From NCBI GenBank assembly GCA_026005135.1, contig BPKM01000003.1, positions 124,001-188,000 of the forward strand: 64,000 bases of DNA, given 5' to 3'. This DNA comes from Leptospiraceae bacterium. GTDB lineage: Bacteria > Spirochaetota > Leptospiria > Leptospirales > Leptonemataceae. This document shows, piece by piece, positions 38,013 to 48,183 of this stretch. Numbering within the stretch: the first letter of the stretch is position 1; the number at the start of each line of letters is the position of its first letter. The translations under genes were made by a program, and so were the position numbers. The notes beneath the pieces are model-generated. The model was not told the DNA's origin. It saw nothing but the letters and a program-made list of their open reading frames with translations, and made no database searches.

Positions 38013-38062
38013 ATAGAAACTCCTTGTTTTTTATTAAGAATTTTTTAATTGTTTTAATACAA

Positions 38063-39398
38063 TCAAGTAAAAAATAATTTTGCTTTTTTATTTAAGCGAT
38101 TTCTATAAATAAAATAGAAAGGTCTTTTTAATTGGTTTATAAAAAATCTTTTATTTTGTTTTTTGATTTCTAATAACCATTGTTGGTAAAATTTTTGCTC
38201 TCTTTCCAAACAATAGTTTGATAATTCTTCTAATTGTTTTATATTGATTTTATTGCTAGAAAATGTTTCTTCTTCCAGTTCGATTAATTCTTTCTGAATT
38301 TCTTTTAATTCTTTTTTATAATCATTTAACAATAGAGGATAATTTTCTAATAGTTGTCTATGTATCCATTCCGCTTGCCACCATAAGGAAGAATCATATT
38401 GAGAAGAAGGTTCTTTAACATTAATTAATGAATTTGTACCAAAGAAAAATGGTTTATATAAAGATAAGCAAGGATGACTGGTACCAGTAAGCCAGACTGT
38501 AATTCTATTTCTCTCTTAAAATGGTAATCATAGAACCTGTTGTTTCACTTGGAGTAAGTAATCCACCAGAATGTAAACATACAGATTCCATAGTATCCAA
38601 TTTATTTTTATTATCACCATGAGATTGTAATGTTTCAATACAGTCTAAGATATGAATTTTGTCTTTTTGTGTAATTTTTTTAGTAAGATTTCTTCTTACA
38701 TTGCACTTACTAAAATAAGTATATAATTTATCAGAAAAAGCTTTTTGAAAATTAAATTTTTCTTCATTATTAATCCAATTGTGTTTTTTTGCATAATTGA
38801 TAGCATCTGGATGAATAGCATCGAAATCATCAGTAATAGTTAAACCATTAGAAATAGAATAAAAATCATTTAATTTTTTATAAGCCCAGAATTTATCTGC
38901 TGTTTCTAATACATAAGCTTCTTTTTTATCTACAATTAAAAAACTATTATGATAGTAAAAATTTTTATTTTCATATCCTCCACAAGCATCTTGACCATAA
39001 GTTTCTACTAATTCGATTATATATTCTAATGCATCTTTAGCAGTTTGTTTTCTTTCTAAGGAAAGACGAATCATATCCATTCCAGTAAGACCAGAATTTT
39101 TCTTAGAGAAAGAAAATTTTGTAAATACTGCTTCATTTCCAATAGCAAGACCAAATTCATTTACACCCATTTCTACACCCCACATTTGAAATGGCTTACT
39201 AATAAAAATTTCATAAGTTTCTTTTACTTGCGGAATTTCAATATAAGTTAATTTTAATTTTTGTTGAGGATTTTTATGGCTTTGTCTTTTAATATGTAGT
39301 ATAGATTGCGCTTCATTCGGTTCTCTATCGGAATTTTTACATAAAATATTGGCATTGTAAATATTGGATTTTTTTGGTATATAAAATGTATCACACAT
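38063..39398 (-). CDS. Secernin/C69-type N-terminal-nucleophile hydrolase, frameshifted near 38515
   Basis: The protein begins MCDTFYIPKKS, so Cys2 becomes the N-terminal nucleophile expected of the secernin/C69 dipeptidase family after Met removal. It continues with NILCKNSDREPNEAQ, MWGVEMGVNEFGLAIGNEAV, GLTGMDMIRLSLER and SGGLLTPSETTGSMITIL. The frame then hits TAG after LREK. One extra base within TTAAGAGAG (plus-strand 38511-38518) explains it, because the next frame gives RITVWLTGTSHPCLSLYKP and runs on to 38063, for a total of about 445 residues. ATG 39398 is chosen over TTG 39404 for the Cys2 position and because TTGCTT-17-TATAGT sits directly before it. Confidence 0.8.
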
Positions 39399-39405
39399 AT
39401 ACAAT

Positions 39406-39434
39406 ACTATAATGTATAAATCTTATAAAAGCAA
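39406..39434 (-). promoter_or_regulatory. Putative leaderless promoter of the secernin gene
   Basis: On the minus strand TTGCTT (39434-39429) and TATAGT (39411-39406) are separated by 17 bases, and TATAGT ends seven bases before the ATG at 39398. Transcription start would coincide with the start codon. Confidence 0.55.
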
Positions 39435-39523
39435 TCACTTTTTGTTAAATATCAAATTAATTTAAGAAATATAAAAATATAAAAAGATTGCCGTAATTGT
39501 ATATAAAATATTATGTATCATTA

Positions 39524-41293
39524 ATGAAAGTTTTTAAAATATTTTTATTATTTTTAACGGGATTATATTTTATTTTAGTTTTATTAACGTTTTTGCCATA
39601 TTATAAATATGACTTTTTAACATTTTCAGATATTCGGCAGGATGATATAGTATTACATATACGTTATATTGCAGATGATTCTAAGGAAGGTCGATATCCT
39701 GGTTCAAATGGTTCAAAAAAAGTTCAGGAATGGATTATAAATTTTTATAAAAAATGGCATTTATTTCCATTATTTAATGGTTCTTATTTACAAAGTTTTA
39801 CATTTAAAGGCAGGTTTAAAAAATATAATAATAATTATATAACAATATTAGATTGTTCTAATTGTAATATTCCTATTGAACCTATGCCATTGGGAATATC
39901 TGGAACATTTCGAGGTAAATTGATTTATGGTGATTATTGTATAGAAGAAAAGAAAGAAATTTCAAAAGTTATAATAAAATATAAAATTAAAAATCCTTCT
40001 GAATATATTATTATTTGTAAAAGATATGGTGCACCAGAATATGAAAGAGAATATCCAAAAGAATTTCATAAGTGGATAACATTTCAAAATAAATATAAAA
40101 ATATAGACAAATTAGGTTTTATGGGGGTAATTTTTTTACGTGATGATGGTGATGTTATCAAAACAGAATATTTATCCTTTTATACAAAGGGAAAAGCATT
40201 TAGTGTTTTTTTAGATAATCAAATTTATAAAAAACGATATCAGGAATTGATAAAAACAATTGATAAACAAAAAGAAGTATTAATAGAAATCCATTATAAC
40301 CAGGAAGAATTAGAAGGAAAAAATATTGGTGCTTCTTTAAAAGAATTCAAAGAAAATCAAAAAATAATATATATTGGTGCGCATTATGATCATTTAGGTT
40401 ATGGTATTCCACAATATTCCTTAGGCTCTATGGGAGAAATTTATAATGGAGCTGATGATAATGCTTCTGGAACTGTTGCAGTATTAGAATTAGCAGAATA
40501 TTTATCTAATGAATATTTACAGAAAAATTTAAAATTACCAGAGGAATGGAATATCATTTTTTTGCATTTTGATGCAGAAGAATGGGGATTATTAGGTTCT
40601 AACCATTTTGTAGAATCAGAATTTTTTAGTAAACAAAATATAGCTATGTTTAATTTTGATATGATTGGAAGATATAGACAAAATCTACAAATTCAGGGAT
40701 TACAAACAGGAGATATAGTCTGGCAGAATAGTATAAAAACACAAACAAATTTTTTTAATAACAAACATTTATTAAATGTTAACTTTATAGAAGGAGCAAG
40801 AGGTCCCAGTGATCATACATCATTTTATCGTAAAAAAATGCCAGTACTATTCTTTTTTACTGGAACCCATGAAGATTATCATAAACCAACTGATGATTTT
40901 GATAAAATCAATTATAAAGAAATGACTAAGATAATAGAGCTTGCTAAAAATATCATATTAGATATAATTCATAAAAATCATATACCAGAATATCAATATA
41001 TTAAAGAAAATAGAAAACAAACTTATCGATTTAAATTAAGGCTTGGTATAATACCGGGAAATTATTTTTCTAATGAAGGAATTCAAGTTGCTGGATTTGT
41101 AGAAAATGCTCCTATTAAAAAAAGTGGTATAAAAGAAGGTGATATTATTATACAGATAGAACAGTATAAAATACAAACAATTTATGATTTAATGGAATTT
41201 TTATCTAAGGCAAAATTAGGATTAAAATATAAGATTATTTATAAAAGAAATGATAAAATTTACGAAACTTATACCGAACTAATGGGAGAATAA
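39524..41293 (+). CDS. M28-family zinc peptidase with a C-terminal PDZ domain
   Basis: An N-terminal signal anchor (residues 1-20, FKIFLLFLTGLYFILVLLTF) leads to the M28 catalytic domain. Zinc ligands are visible in IYIGAHYDHLG, NGADDNASGTVA, HFDAEEWGLLGS, FNFDMIGR and HEDYHKPTDD. Residues from about 495 form a PDZ domain (AGFVENAPIKKSGIKEGDII, IQIEQYKIQTIYDL). It is probably a periplasmic, membrane-tethered aminopeptidase. ATG 39524 is preferred over the TTG at 39497, which would put polar residues before the anchor; TTGCCG lies 36 bases upstream of it. Confidence 0.87.
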   Translation: MKVFKIFLLFLTGLYFILVLLTFLPYYKYDFLTFSDIRQDDIVLHIRYIADDSKEGRYPGSNGSKKVQEWIINFYKKWHLFPLFNGSYLQSFTFKGRFKKYNNNYITILDCSNCNIPIEPMPLGISGTFRGKLIYGDYCIEEKKEISKVIIKYKIKNPSEYIIICKRYGAPEYEREYPKEFHKWITFQNKYKNIDKLGFMGVIFLRDDGDVIKTEYLSFYTKGKAFSVFLDNQIYKKRYQELIKTIDKQKEVLIEIHYNQEELEGKNIGASLKEFKENQKIIYIGAHYDHLGYGIPQYSLGSMGEIYNGADDNASGTVAVLELAEYLSNEYLQKNLKLPEEWNIIFLHFDAEEWGLLGSNHFVESEFFSKQNIAMFNFDMIGRYRQNLQIQGLQTGDIVWQNSIKTQTNFFNNKHLLNVNFIEGARGPSDHTSFYRKKMPVLFFFTGTHEDYHKPTDDFDKINYKEMTKIIELAKNIILDIIHKNHIPEYQYIKENRKQTYRFKLRLGIIPGNYFSNEGIQVAGFVENAPIKKSGIKEGDIIIQIEQYKIQTIYDLMEFLSKAKLGLKYKIIYKRNDKIYETYTELMGE

Positions 41294-41341
41294 ATTTATC
41301 TTTAAAATTTAAAATTTATTAATTTAATCAAATAAATAAAA

Positions 41342-42289
41342 TTAATGAAAGAAATACCAAAAGATTGGAAGTGTTAAAAACGATAAAGAAATTCCTATAG
41401 CTAACATTAGAGAAACAAGCGATGGTCTTAAGTTATAAGAAATAGCAACAATACCACCTGTAATCATTGGTCCCATTGCAGCTTCGAAAATTGAAATATA
41501 ATATACATTGCGATCAATTTCCCAGAATGAATATAAGAATGCTATAAGAATTGGAGCTAATAATAATTTATAAAATAAACCTATGGTGAGATATTTACCA
41601 TTATTTTTAATTTCATTTAATTTTAATTGAAAACCTACAGAAAAAAGTGCTAAAGGCGTTAAAGTATTTCCTAAGATTAATAAAATTTGTTTTAACCAAT
41701 CTGGATAATCAAACTGAATAGTTTTTAAAATTAAAGTAATTATTAATACAAAAAATGGCGGAAATAATAATATTCGTTTAATGGAATTAATAATTGAAAT
41801 ATTTTGATTTTGGGAATTATCTTCAGAAAATCTTGCAGCTATAATGATTCCTAAGGTAGAAAGCATAAAAAAAGTACCTGCTTGATCTGCTAAAAGTCCA
41901 TAGCTTAAATATTCTTTTCCATAATAAGCTTCTATCATAGGTAATCCTACAAAAGATGTATTCCCTAAACCAGAACATAGAATAAGTGCTCCAATTGCAT
42001 TTTTTTCTTTTTCCCAGTTGAAAAATATCTTTCCGATAAGAGTAAAAAGTAGAATTGCTATTATAAAAATAATCCAGGGCATAAAAATTAGTGCAATTAA
42101 TGATTTTTGGAATTTTAATTCATGTATATGATATAAAATTAATGCTGGAAGGGATATATAAATAATAAAACTATTTAAAACTTGTGGTGTTTCTTTGGGA
42201 AATTTAATTTGTGATGTAGTTGCTTCGCTATATCTTTTAAAAATGATGCCGGATAAAAAACAAATTATTATTAATAAAATATTCGCCAT
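41342..42289 (-). CDS. AEC-family (auxin efflux carrier-like) transporter
   Basis: This 315-residue protein has about ten hydrophobic helices and the AEC family features: FLSGIIFKRYSEATTSQ near the start, PQVLNSFIIYISLPALIL, the GLGNTSFVGLPMIEAYYG motif and a closing GPMITGGIVAISYNL. Members export or exchange organic acids or amino acids (malonate, malate). It is convergent with the M28 peptidase gene and divergent from fmt. Confidence 0.87.
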   Translation of the reverse strand: MANILLIIICFLSGIIFKRYSEATTSQIKFPKETPQVLNSFIIYISLPALILYHIHELKFQKSLIALIFMPWIIFIIAILLFTLIGKIFFNWEKEKNAIGALILCSGLGNTSFVGLPMIEAYYGKEYLSYGLLADQAGTFFMLSTLGIIIAARFSEDNSQNQNISIINSIKRILLFPPFFVLIITLILKTIQFDYPDWLKQILLILGNTLTPLALFSVGFQLKLNEIKNNGKYLTIGLFYKLLLAPILIAFLYSFWEIDRNVYYISIFEAAMGPMITGGIVAISYNLRPSLVSLMLAIGISLSFLTLPIFWYFFH

Positions 42290-42402
42290 AGAATTATATT
42301 TTTTTAGTATATATTATATAACAACTAATTTATTGATATAGATAAAATTAAACAATAACTTTTTATAATTTTCTTTATAGGAAAATTAAAAAAATTGGCA
42401 AT

Positions 42403-43380
42403 GTGAATATAATTTATTTTGGAAGTCCAGCATATTCTCGAATTTTATTAGAAGAAATTTATAAAAAACATAATATAGTTTGTGTTATTTCTAATCCAGA
42501 TAAAATTTCTGATCGAACAAGAAAACCTAAACCAACGTCTGTATCTGAATTCGCTTTAGAAAAACAAATTCCCTTATATAGACCAGAAAATCTTAAAGAT
42601 AATATTTTTTTAAATGAAATATCACAGTACAATATTGATATTGGGGTTGTTTTTTCTTATGGAAAAATTATTCCAGAAGAGTTATATAACATTCCTCTTT
42701 TTGGATGTATTAATTTACATGGTTCTCTTTTACCAGATTTGAGAGGTGCTTCGCCTTTACAAACAGCAATCATAAAAGGATATAAAAAAAGTGGTTGGAC
42801 AGTTCAAAAGGTATCGAAGGGATTAGATGAGGGAGATATTTTAGATCAGGTAGAATTTGATATATTTGAAGATGAAACAACAGGGGAATTATTGGAACGT
42901 GTTCTTCCAGAAGGAATAAATCTGGTTCTTCGCGTGTTAGATGATGTTCAGTATTTTTTGAATCATGCCAGAAAACAAGATAACACAAAGGCAACCTATT
43001 GTTATAAAATCCAATCTGAATTAACCTATATAGACTGGAAAAAGAATACATTGGATATCCATAATTTAGTTCGAGCTTTAAATCCTAATCCAGTTGCAAA
43101 AACAAAACTTAAAAATAATGAACAAGTGATTAATAATATAAAGATTTATAAAACAAATTATAAAATTGATACTCCTTATATTGATCAACTTAATAAAAAT
43201 ATAGATATTCTTCCTGGAACAATACAAATTATAAAACACAATAAGAGAAATCATTTTTACGTTAAATCTGGAAACGGTTGGATTGAAATTTTAGAAATTC
43301 AATATCCAAATAAAAAAAAATTGGATGCACATGATTTTATTAATGGAAATTTTGTTCAAGAAGGAGATATTTTTATATGA
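42403..43380 (+). CDS. fmt: Methionyl-tRNA formyltransferase
   Basis: This enzyme formylates initiator Met-tRNA. Motifs are IIYFGSPAYSRILLEE, SYGKIIPEELYNI, the active-site region NLHGSLLPDLRGASPLQTAI with N, H and D in the right places, and EGDILDQVEFDI. The C-terminal OB-like domain (residues ~205-325) has YIDWKKNTLDIHNLVRALNP. It starts with GTG at 42403, since no ATG fits the N-terminal homology. The stop overlaps the PASTA gene by ATGA. Confidence 0.94.
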   Translation: MNIIYFGSPAYSRILLEEIYKKHNIVCVISNPDKISDRTRKPKPTSVSEFALEKQIPLYRPENLKDNIFLNEISQYNIDIGVVFSYGKIIPEELYNIPLFGCINLHGSLLPDLRGASPLQTAIIKGYKKSGWTVQKVSKGLDEGDILDQVEFDIFEDETTGELLERVLPEGINLVLRVLDDVQYFLNHARKQDNTKATYCYKIQSELTYIDWKKNTLDIHNLVRALNPNPVAKTKLKNNEQVINNIKIYKTNYKIDTPYIDQLNKNIDILPGTIQIIKHNKRNHFYVKSGNGWIEILEIQYPNKKKLDAHDFINGNFVQEGDIFI

Positions 43381-44034
43381 AAGAAAAAATGAAACAAATT
43401 ATAAAACAGCATTTTTTACCTTATTTTATTTTTTTAACATTATTTCTTCTTATTTCTTATTTAATTTTGATATTAAGAATGTTTAACATAGAGCATTATT
43501 ATATGCCAGATCTTACAGGAAAATATTTTATTAATGTTTATAATGATTTAAAAAAATACAATCTCAATATAGAAGTAAGACGTATTTTTATAGAAGAAAA
43601 ACCAGAAGGTTTAATATTACAACAAAGCATATTACCAGGAGAATTTATAAAACCAAAAGATAGATTAGTATTAATTGTAAATAGTTATGAACCAATATTA
43701 ACAATGCCTAAATTAACAAATTTACTACTTGATAATGCAGAAGAAATACTTTCTTCCATACCATATGAGGGAAATATATATAATATTCCTATAACTAAAA
43801 TCTTGTATATTAAAAAAGACGATGTACCTGAAAATACTGTTTTATATCAATTCCCAGCTCCAGAAACAAAAATAAAATTAAATGAAAGAGTAATATTAAT
43901 TGTTTCTACTCAAAAACGATATTCCCTTTAATATTACTGAATTAAAGCAAATGGATATAGGTACGGTTTCTCAATATTTAGTTTTGCAATCTAAACCTTA
44001 TATAATTAATAAAATTATTCCTGCAGATAAGTAG
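43377..44034 (+). CDS. PASTA-domain membrane protein (frameshift near 43906)
   Basis: One N-terminal membrane anchor (FLPYFIFLTLFLLISYLILI) is followed by three PASTA repeats (MPDLTGKYFINVYNDLKKYN, MPKLTNLLLDNAEEIL and a third near the end), as in peptidoglycan-sensing proteins of spirochaetes. The frame breaks at about 43906: losing one base in TCAAAAACGA lets the protein continue as PFNITELKQMDIGTVSQYL to a TAG at 44032-44034, completing the third repeat. Without that correction it ends early at 43931. It is coupled to fmt by ATGA. Confidence 0.8.
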
Positions 44035-44377
44035 AGATTTACATGGTAAAATAAAAGATATTGTATATATAAATAAAACTTATGAGATTTCTGTATATTT
44101 CCATAAAAATAAAAAATATCATTTTTATGCTGATTTTGAACTCGAAACAATTCATTTTTTTCGAAAAGATTATTGTTCCATTCATTTGTCAAATGAAAAC
44201 TTTTCCGATATAGAAAATATAAAATCTTCAATGAAGATCTGGTTTTCCGAACCTGAAATATTTTCTGATAAGAAATTTCCTTTAGCCTTTTATCGTTATG
44301 GAAAAATGTATTTATATTTATTATGTAATGATAGAATTTTGGTTAAGAAATATTATGAGCCAGATTTCCCAACTTGA
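44027..44377 (+). CDS. Hypothetical protein between the PASTA gene and rpe (start uncertain)
   Basis: The frame is open from 44006 to the TGA at 44375-44377, but there is no ATG near its beginning. Candidates are ATA at 44027, overlapping the PASTA stop, or TTG at 44186. The longer reading gives coding-like sequence, GKIKDIVYINKTYEISVYFH and later SMKIWFSEPEIFSDKKF, with MYLYLLCNDRILVKKYY at the end. No family is recognised. Position in the fmt-PASTA-rpe run suggests co-transcription. Confidence 0.45.
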   Translation: MSRDLHGKIKDIVYINKTYEISVYFHKNKKYHFYADFELETIHFFRKDYCSIHLSNENFSDIENIKSSMKIWFSEPEIFSDKKFPLAFYRYGKMYLYLLCNDRILVKKYYEPDFPT

Positions 44378-44434
44378 TTTGTTTAAACCTATAAAACTAT
44401 ATTAAGAATAAAGATTAAAACAAGGAGAAAAAGG

Positions 44435-45076
44435 ATGAAGATTTCCCCATCAATTTTAGCTGCTGATTTAACTGATTTAAAAACAGTTTTACAGATATTA
44501 GAAGGCAAAGTTGATTTTTTGCATTTAGATATTATGGATGGCCATTTTGTTCCTACGCTTTCTTTTGGAGAAGTATATGTTAAATTACTAAATGAACATA
44601 CACAAATACCCTTAGATGTTCATTTAATGGTAGATCAACCAGAAAAAGAAGTTCCAAAATATTTTGATTTTAAACCTTTTAATATTACTTTCCATTACGA
44701 AGCAACAAATTTCCCTGTTAGACTTGCAAGAGAAATACGAAAACAAAATATCAAAGCAGGTATTTCCTTAAATCCAAAAACACCTGTTGAATTGATAGAA
44801 CCTTTTTTAGAAGAGCTTGATCTCGTTTTGATTATGAGTGTAGAACCTGGTTTTTATGGTCAAAGTTTTATTCCTTTTTGTTTAGATAAAATTAAAAAAC
44901 TCAAGGATTTTATCATAAGAAAAAATTTAGATATTTTGATTGAAGTTGATGGAGGAATTAATAAAAATAATATTAATTCAATTAAAGAAGCAGGCGCAGA
45001 TATAATCGTTGCTGGTTCCTTTATTTTTAAAGGAAATATAGAAGAAAATATTCAATGCTTTAAAATAAATTATTAA
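44435..45076 (+). CDS. rpe: Ribulose-phosphate 3-epimerase
   Basis: This TIM-barrel enzyme interconverts ribulose 5-phosphate and xylulose 5-phosphate. The motifs MKISPSILAADLTDLK, LHLDIMDGHFVPTLSFG (metal-binding H and D), VHLMVDQPEK, IMSVEPGFYGQSFIP, IEVDGGINKNN and VAGSFIF are all present in 213 residues. A Shine-Dalgarno AAGGAG lies 12 bases upstream. The end overlaps the convergent DUF2231 gene by four bases. Confidence 0.96.
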   Translation: MKISPSILAADLTDLKTVLQILEGKVDFLHLDIMDGHFVPTLSFGEVYVKLLNEHTQIPLDVHLMVDQPEKEVPKYFDFKPFNITFHYEATNFPVRLAREIRKQNIKAGISLNPKTPVELIEPFLEELDLVLIMSVEPGFYGQSFIPFCLDKIKKLKDFIIRKNLDILIEVDGGINKNNINSIKEAGADIIVAGSFIFKGNIEENIQCFKINY

Positions 45077-45679
45077 TGAGAATGTTCTTCATTTTCTTTT
45101 TCTTCAAAACTATTTTGCTCTTCTTTTTGCGTTTCCTTAAATGCTTTAATCAATTGTTTTCTAAAAAAGGGAGCATCTAATTCATAAACAATTTTACCAC
45201 CTAAATGAGCTGTATAGATTACAATGGGAATAGCTATAAAAAAATAAATAATAAGAGTTAAAATTCTCATCATTTTATAAAAAGAAAATTTCACATGACC
45301 TAAAAATGATATTGCAAGAATAAAGATAGTAATAATAAAAAATGATTCTGCAAATGTTTCATGTTGTTCAATTGTTTGTTTTAAAAATGGACTTTTTTCT
45401 AATAGTTCATGTTCTATGTCGCCAGTAAATAAAGCAAAATAACTACAAATTACAAGAATTACATTCAAAATAATAATAAAATTCCAGAAAGAATGAATAT
45501 TTTCATTATTGCGAAATTTAATTAATAGAAAAAATTCCTATTAAAGGTATTAAAAATGTTAATACAATAGGAGCATGTACAAATAAGGGATGAAATGGTA
45601 TTTCAGAAGGAATTGTTTGTAATTGTAGAGATTCAGAAGCCAGTTCTGAATGCAAAAAAATAAATTTTAGGATTTCCAT
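45073..45679 (-). CDS. DUF2231-type membrane protein, frameshifted in a homopolymer
   Basis: The N-terminal 53 residues from ATG 45679 give IPFHPLFVHAPIVLTFLIPL, the DUF2231 signature. The frame then stops at TAA. The second part, in the next frame, continues FRNNENIHSFWNFIIILNVI and VICSYFALFTGDIEHELLEK, with three more helices and an acidic His-ending tail (EEKENEEHSH). Shortening the six-T run (A run 45529-45534 on the plus strand) by one base gives a continuous protein of about 201 residues. Members are found near cytochromes; here function is unknown. Confidence 0.72.
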
Positions 45680-45935
45680 ATTAACAATATTTTAAATCAT
45701 TATTATAAGTTCAATAATAAAATTAGTGAAATAAATTAAATTTAGGCTGTGATAATAAATTTTTTTATATTATAAAATTTATGTATAACTAATACTACAA
45801 ATTTATTTTATAAATTAAAATATAAATAAAATTACAAACATTTGTTAATATATTTTTCATAATCTATTTTTAGATTATAGTTTATAAAATATATAAGATT
45901 CATGAATCTATTTTAAAGCTTATAAATTTTTTAGA

Positions 45936-45963
45936 TTGACAAAAAAACTCAATAATTTAAAAA
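45936..45963 (+). promoter_or_regulatory. Putative promoter, TTGACA 37 bases before the ATG
   Basis: A consensus TTGACA (45936-45941) is followed after 16 bases by the weak box TAAAAA (45958-45963). The predicted start is within about three bases of the ATG at 45973. The stretch 45680-45935 is AT-rich, with an inverted TAATCTA/TAGATTA pair near 45862 and no gene. Confidence 0.4.
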
Positions 45964-45972
45964 TAAAATATT

Positions 45973-46659
45973 ATGAAAGTTTTAAAAATAAGTTTAAAAA
46001 AAATATTTATATTTTGTATTATTGTGGTTTCTCCTGTTTTGTGGGGTAAAGATAATAAAAATTATTATCCGATGGGATTTCTGGCAAATGCAATGATTGA
46101 ATCAGAAGAGTCCGAAGTTAAAGATCAACAGGAAGACCAACAAACGAGTATTGAAGAAGAAAATTCAAATAATGAAAATACAGAAAATCAAGCTTCAGAA
46201 GAACAACAAAAAGAAGTAACACAACAGGAAACACAAAACCAACAAAATCAAAATGTAAAAAAAACCTTAGATGAATGTATTCAAAGCCTTGAATCTCAAG
46301 ATGTTGGAGAACAAATTCTTGCATTAAATACCTGTGCAAAGGAATATTTAAAAGAAGAAAAGTTACAGAAATCTTTATTAAAATTATTAAATGATTCTAA
46401 TAACTCTACTGTTTTAATATCCTCATTATTGCTTCTTTCTAATCAAAAAAAAGATAAAATATCTAATGAATTAATAGAATTAATTCAAAATGGTAAATTT
46501 CAAAATGATTCGGTTTTATCCTATGCATCTACGGTAGTTTTATATAGTAATATTACTGATAATACAAAAGAAAAAGCAAAAGAAATATTACAAAATTTGG
46601 TAAATTCAGAAGATGAATTATTAAAAAATTTAGCTGAAAATTTATTAAAAAAGAATTGA
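45973..46659 (+). CDS. Exported protein with a Q/E/N-rich linker and a helical-repeat domain
   Basis: A signal peptide (KKIFIFCIIVVSPVLWG, residues 9-25) precedes a low-complexity linker rich in Q, E and N at residues 48-95. The C-terminal 130 residues are repeated helices (LESQDVGEQILALNTCAKEY, SLLKLLNDSNNSTVLISSLL) resembling HEAT-type repeats. No catalytic motif is present. It is probably periplasmic and a scaffold or adaptor, but this is inference. Confidence 0.65.
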   Translation: MKVLKISLKKIFIFCIIVVSPVLWGKDNKNYYPMGFLANAMIESEESEVKDQQEDQQTSIEEENSNNENTENQASEEQQKEVTQQETQNQQNQNVKKTLDECIQSLESQDVGEQILALNTCAKEYLKEEKLQKSLLKLLNDSNNSTVLISSLLLLSNQKKDKISNELIELIQNGKFQNDSVLSYASTVVLYSNITDNTKEKAKEILQNLVNSEDELLKNLAENLLKKN

Positions 46660-46693
46660 AAAAAATGACAATCTACTTTAAATTCTTATTTAG

Positions 46694-47533
46694 ATGTTAA
46701 TAAAGGATTATAATTTATCTAAGGAAGAATTAACAAGATATTCAAGAAATATTTTCTTAAAAGAAATAGGGAAAGAAGGTCAATTAAAATTAAAAAAAAG
46801 TTCTGTTTTGGTAATTGGAGCTGGGGGCTTAGGAAGCCCCTTACTTTATTATTTGGCATCTATTGGTGTTGGGAATATCATATTTATTGAATATGATAAG
46901 GTAGATTTAACTAATTTACAAAGGCAAATTCTCTATAAAACAGAAGATATAGGTAAAGAAAAAGCTTTTGTAGCAAAACATACACTTAAAAAATTAAATC
47001 CAGAGATTAACATTCAAGAAATAAACGAAAAATTAACACCACATAATGCATTTGAAATTATAAAAAATATAGATTTAGTAATTGATGGTTCTGATAATTT
47101 TCCTACTAGGTTTTTAGTTAACGATGTATGTTTTTTTAATCATATTCCTTTAATTAGTGGTGGTGTATTACAATTCTATGGTATGATAATGGGAATTATA
47201 CCTGGAAAAACACCTTGTTATAGATGTCTTTTCGAGAGACCTCCAGAGGATGTTGAGAATTGTTCAACAGTTGGAGTACTTGGTGCAATGGTCGGTGTAA
47301 TTGGCTCCTATATGGCTGTAGAATCTATTAAATTTTTATTAAATATACAGCCTAATATTATGGGAAAATTAATAAGAATTGATGCTCTTACTATGGAATT
47401 TCGTATAACTGATTTACCAAGAAATGATTCCTGTTTAATTTGTAGTAGCGAGCCTTTAATTAAGAAATTTAATCCAAAATTGAGTGATTATTATGAAGTT
47501 TGTAATTCATTACCATCATTTTTGAAAGAATAA
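46694..47533 (+). CDS. ThiF/MoeB/HesA-type adenylyltransferase
   Basis: This E1-like enzyme adenylates the C-terminus of a ubiquitin-like sulfur carrier. Motifs: YSRNIFLKEIGKEGQLKLKK, the ATP-binding loop VIGAGGLGSPLLYYLA, DLTNLQRQILY, DGSDNFPTRFLVNDVC, and two zinc CxxC pairs (CYRC near residue 178 and CLIC near residue 252). Only about 280 residues are present, so it lacks the rhodanese domain of MoeZ-type proteins. No ThiS or MoaD gene is adjacent, so the pathway (thiamine, molybdopterin or other) is open. Confidence 0.88.
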   Translation: MLIKDYNLSKEELTRYSRNIFLKEIGKEGQLKLKKSSVLVIGAGGLGSPLLYYLASIGVGNIIFIEYDKVDLTNLQRQILYKTEDIGKEKAFVAKHTLKKLNPEINIQEINEKLTPHNAFEIIKNIDLVIDGSDNFPTRFLVNDVCFFNHIPLISGGVLQFYGMIMGIIPGKTPCYRCLFERPPEDVENCSTVGVLGAMVGVIGSYMAVESIKFLLNIQPNIMGKLIRIDALTMEFRITDLPRNDSCLICSSEPLIKKFNPKLSDYYEVCNSLPSFLKE

Positions 47534-47751
47534 CGTTCCATTTTTGATAAAATTTTGAATAATTTATTAAATATGAGTTGTATTATAATAAGACTTAAAA
47601 AATTCAGGTCTGAACAAATGCAAAAAAAATTGATTAAAATATTAAAAATACTGTTTTAGTTTTATACGATAATACATTATATTATAAATAGAAATAAAAT
47701 TTAATAATATCATATTATTAATAATAAATGTTTGGGATTGGGCGGAAAGAA

Positions 47752-48170
47752 ATAGCCGGCGGGTTTACTTGCCGACAACTCAAAAAATAGGGTTGGGAAG
47801 GGTGGGAAAAAAAAATCGACGCTGGGCTCTGCACAGCGTCAACTCTAAAAAAGGGTGGGTGGGCAAAGATAATCGTCGGCGGGTTTACTTGCCGACAATT
47901 CTAAGAAAAGTGAAAGGGAGGTGGGTGGGCAAAGATAATCGTCGGCGGGTTTACTCGCCGACAACTCTAAGAAAAGTGAAAGGGAGGTGGGTGGGCAAAG
48001 ATAATCGTCGGCGGGTTTACTTGCCGACAACTCTAAGAAAAGTGAAAGGGAGGTGGGTGGGCAAAGATAATCGTCGGCGGGTTTACTTGCCGACAACTCT
48101 AAAAATAGTGAAAGGGGGGTGGGTGGGCAAAGATAATCTGACGCTGGGCTTTGCACTAGCCGTCAACTCT
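47752..48170 (+). repeat. GC-rich hairpin/G-run tandem array 1 (66-bp period)
   Basis: Seven units are visible; full units begin at 47861, 47927, 47993, 48059 and 48125 (period 66). Each has a hairpin, either GTCGGC..GCCGAC (loop about GGGTTTACTT) or GACGCTG..CAGCGTC (unit 2), then AACTCTAAGAAAAGTGAAA and the G-run GGGAGGTGGGTGGG. The array is far richer in G+C than its surroundings. Its last unit replaces the G-run by AAAGGAGG, the ribosome-binding site of the next gene. The preceding 47534-47740 is AT-rich with no gene. Confidence 0.9.
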
Positions 48171-48183
48171 AAAGGAGGATCGT

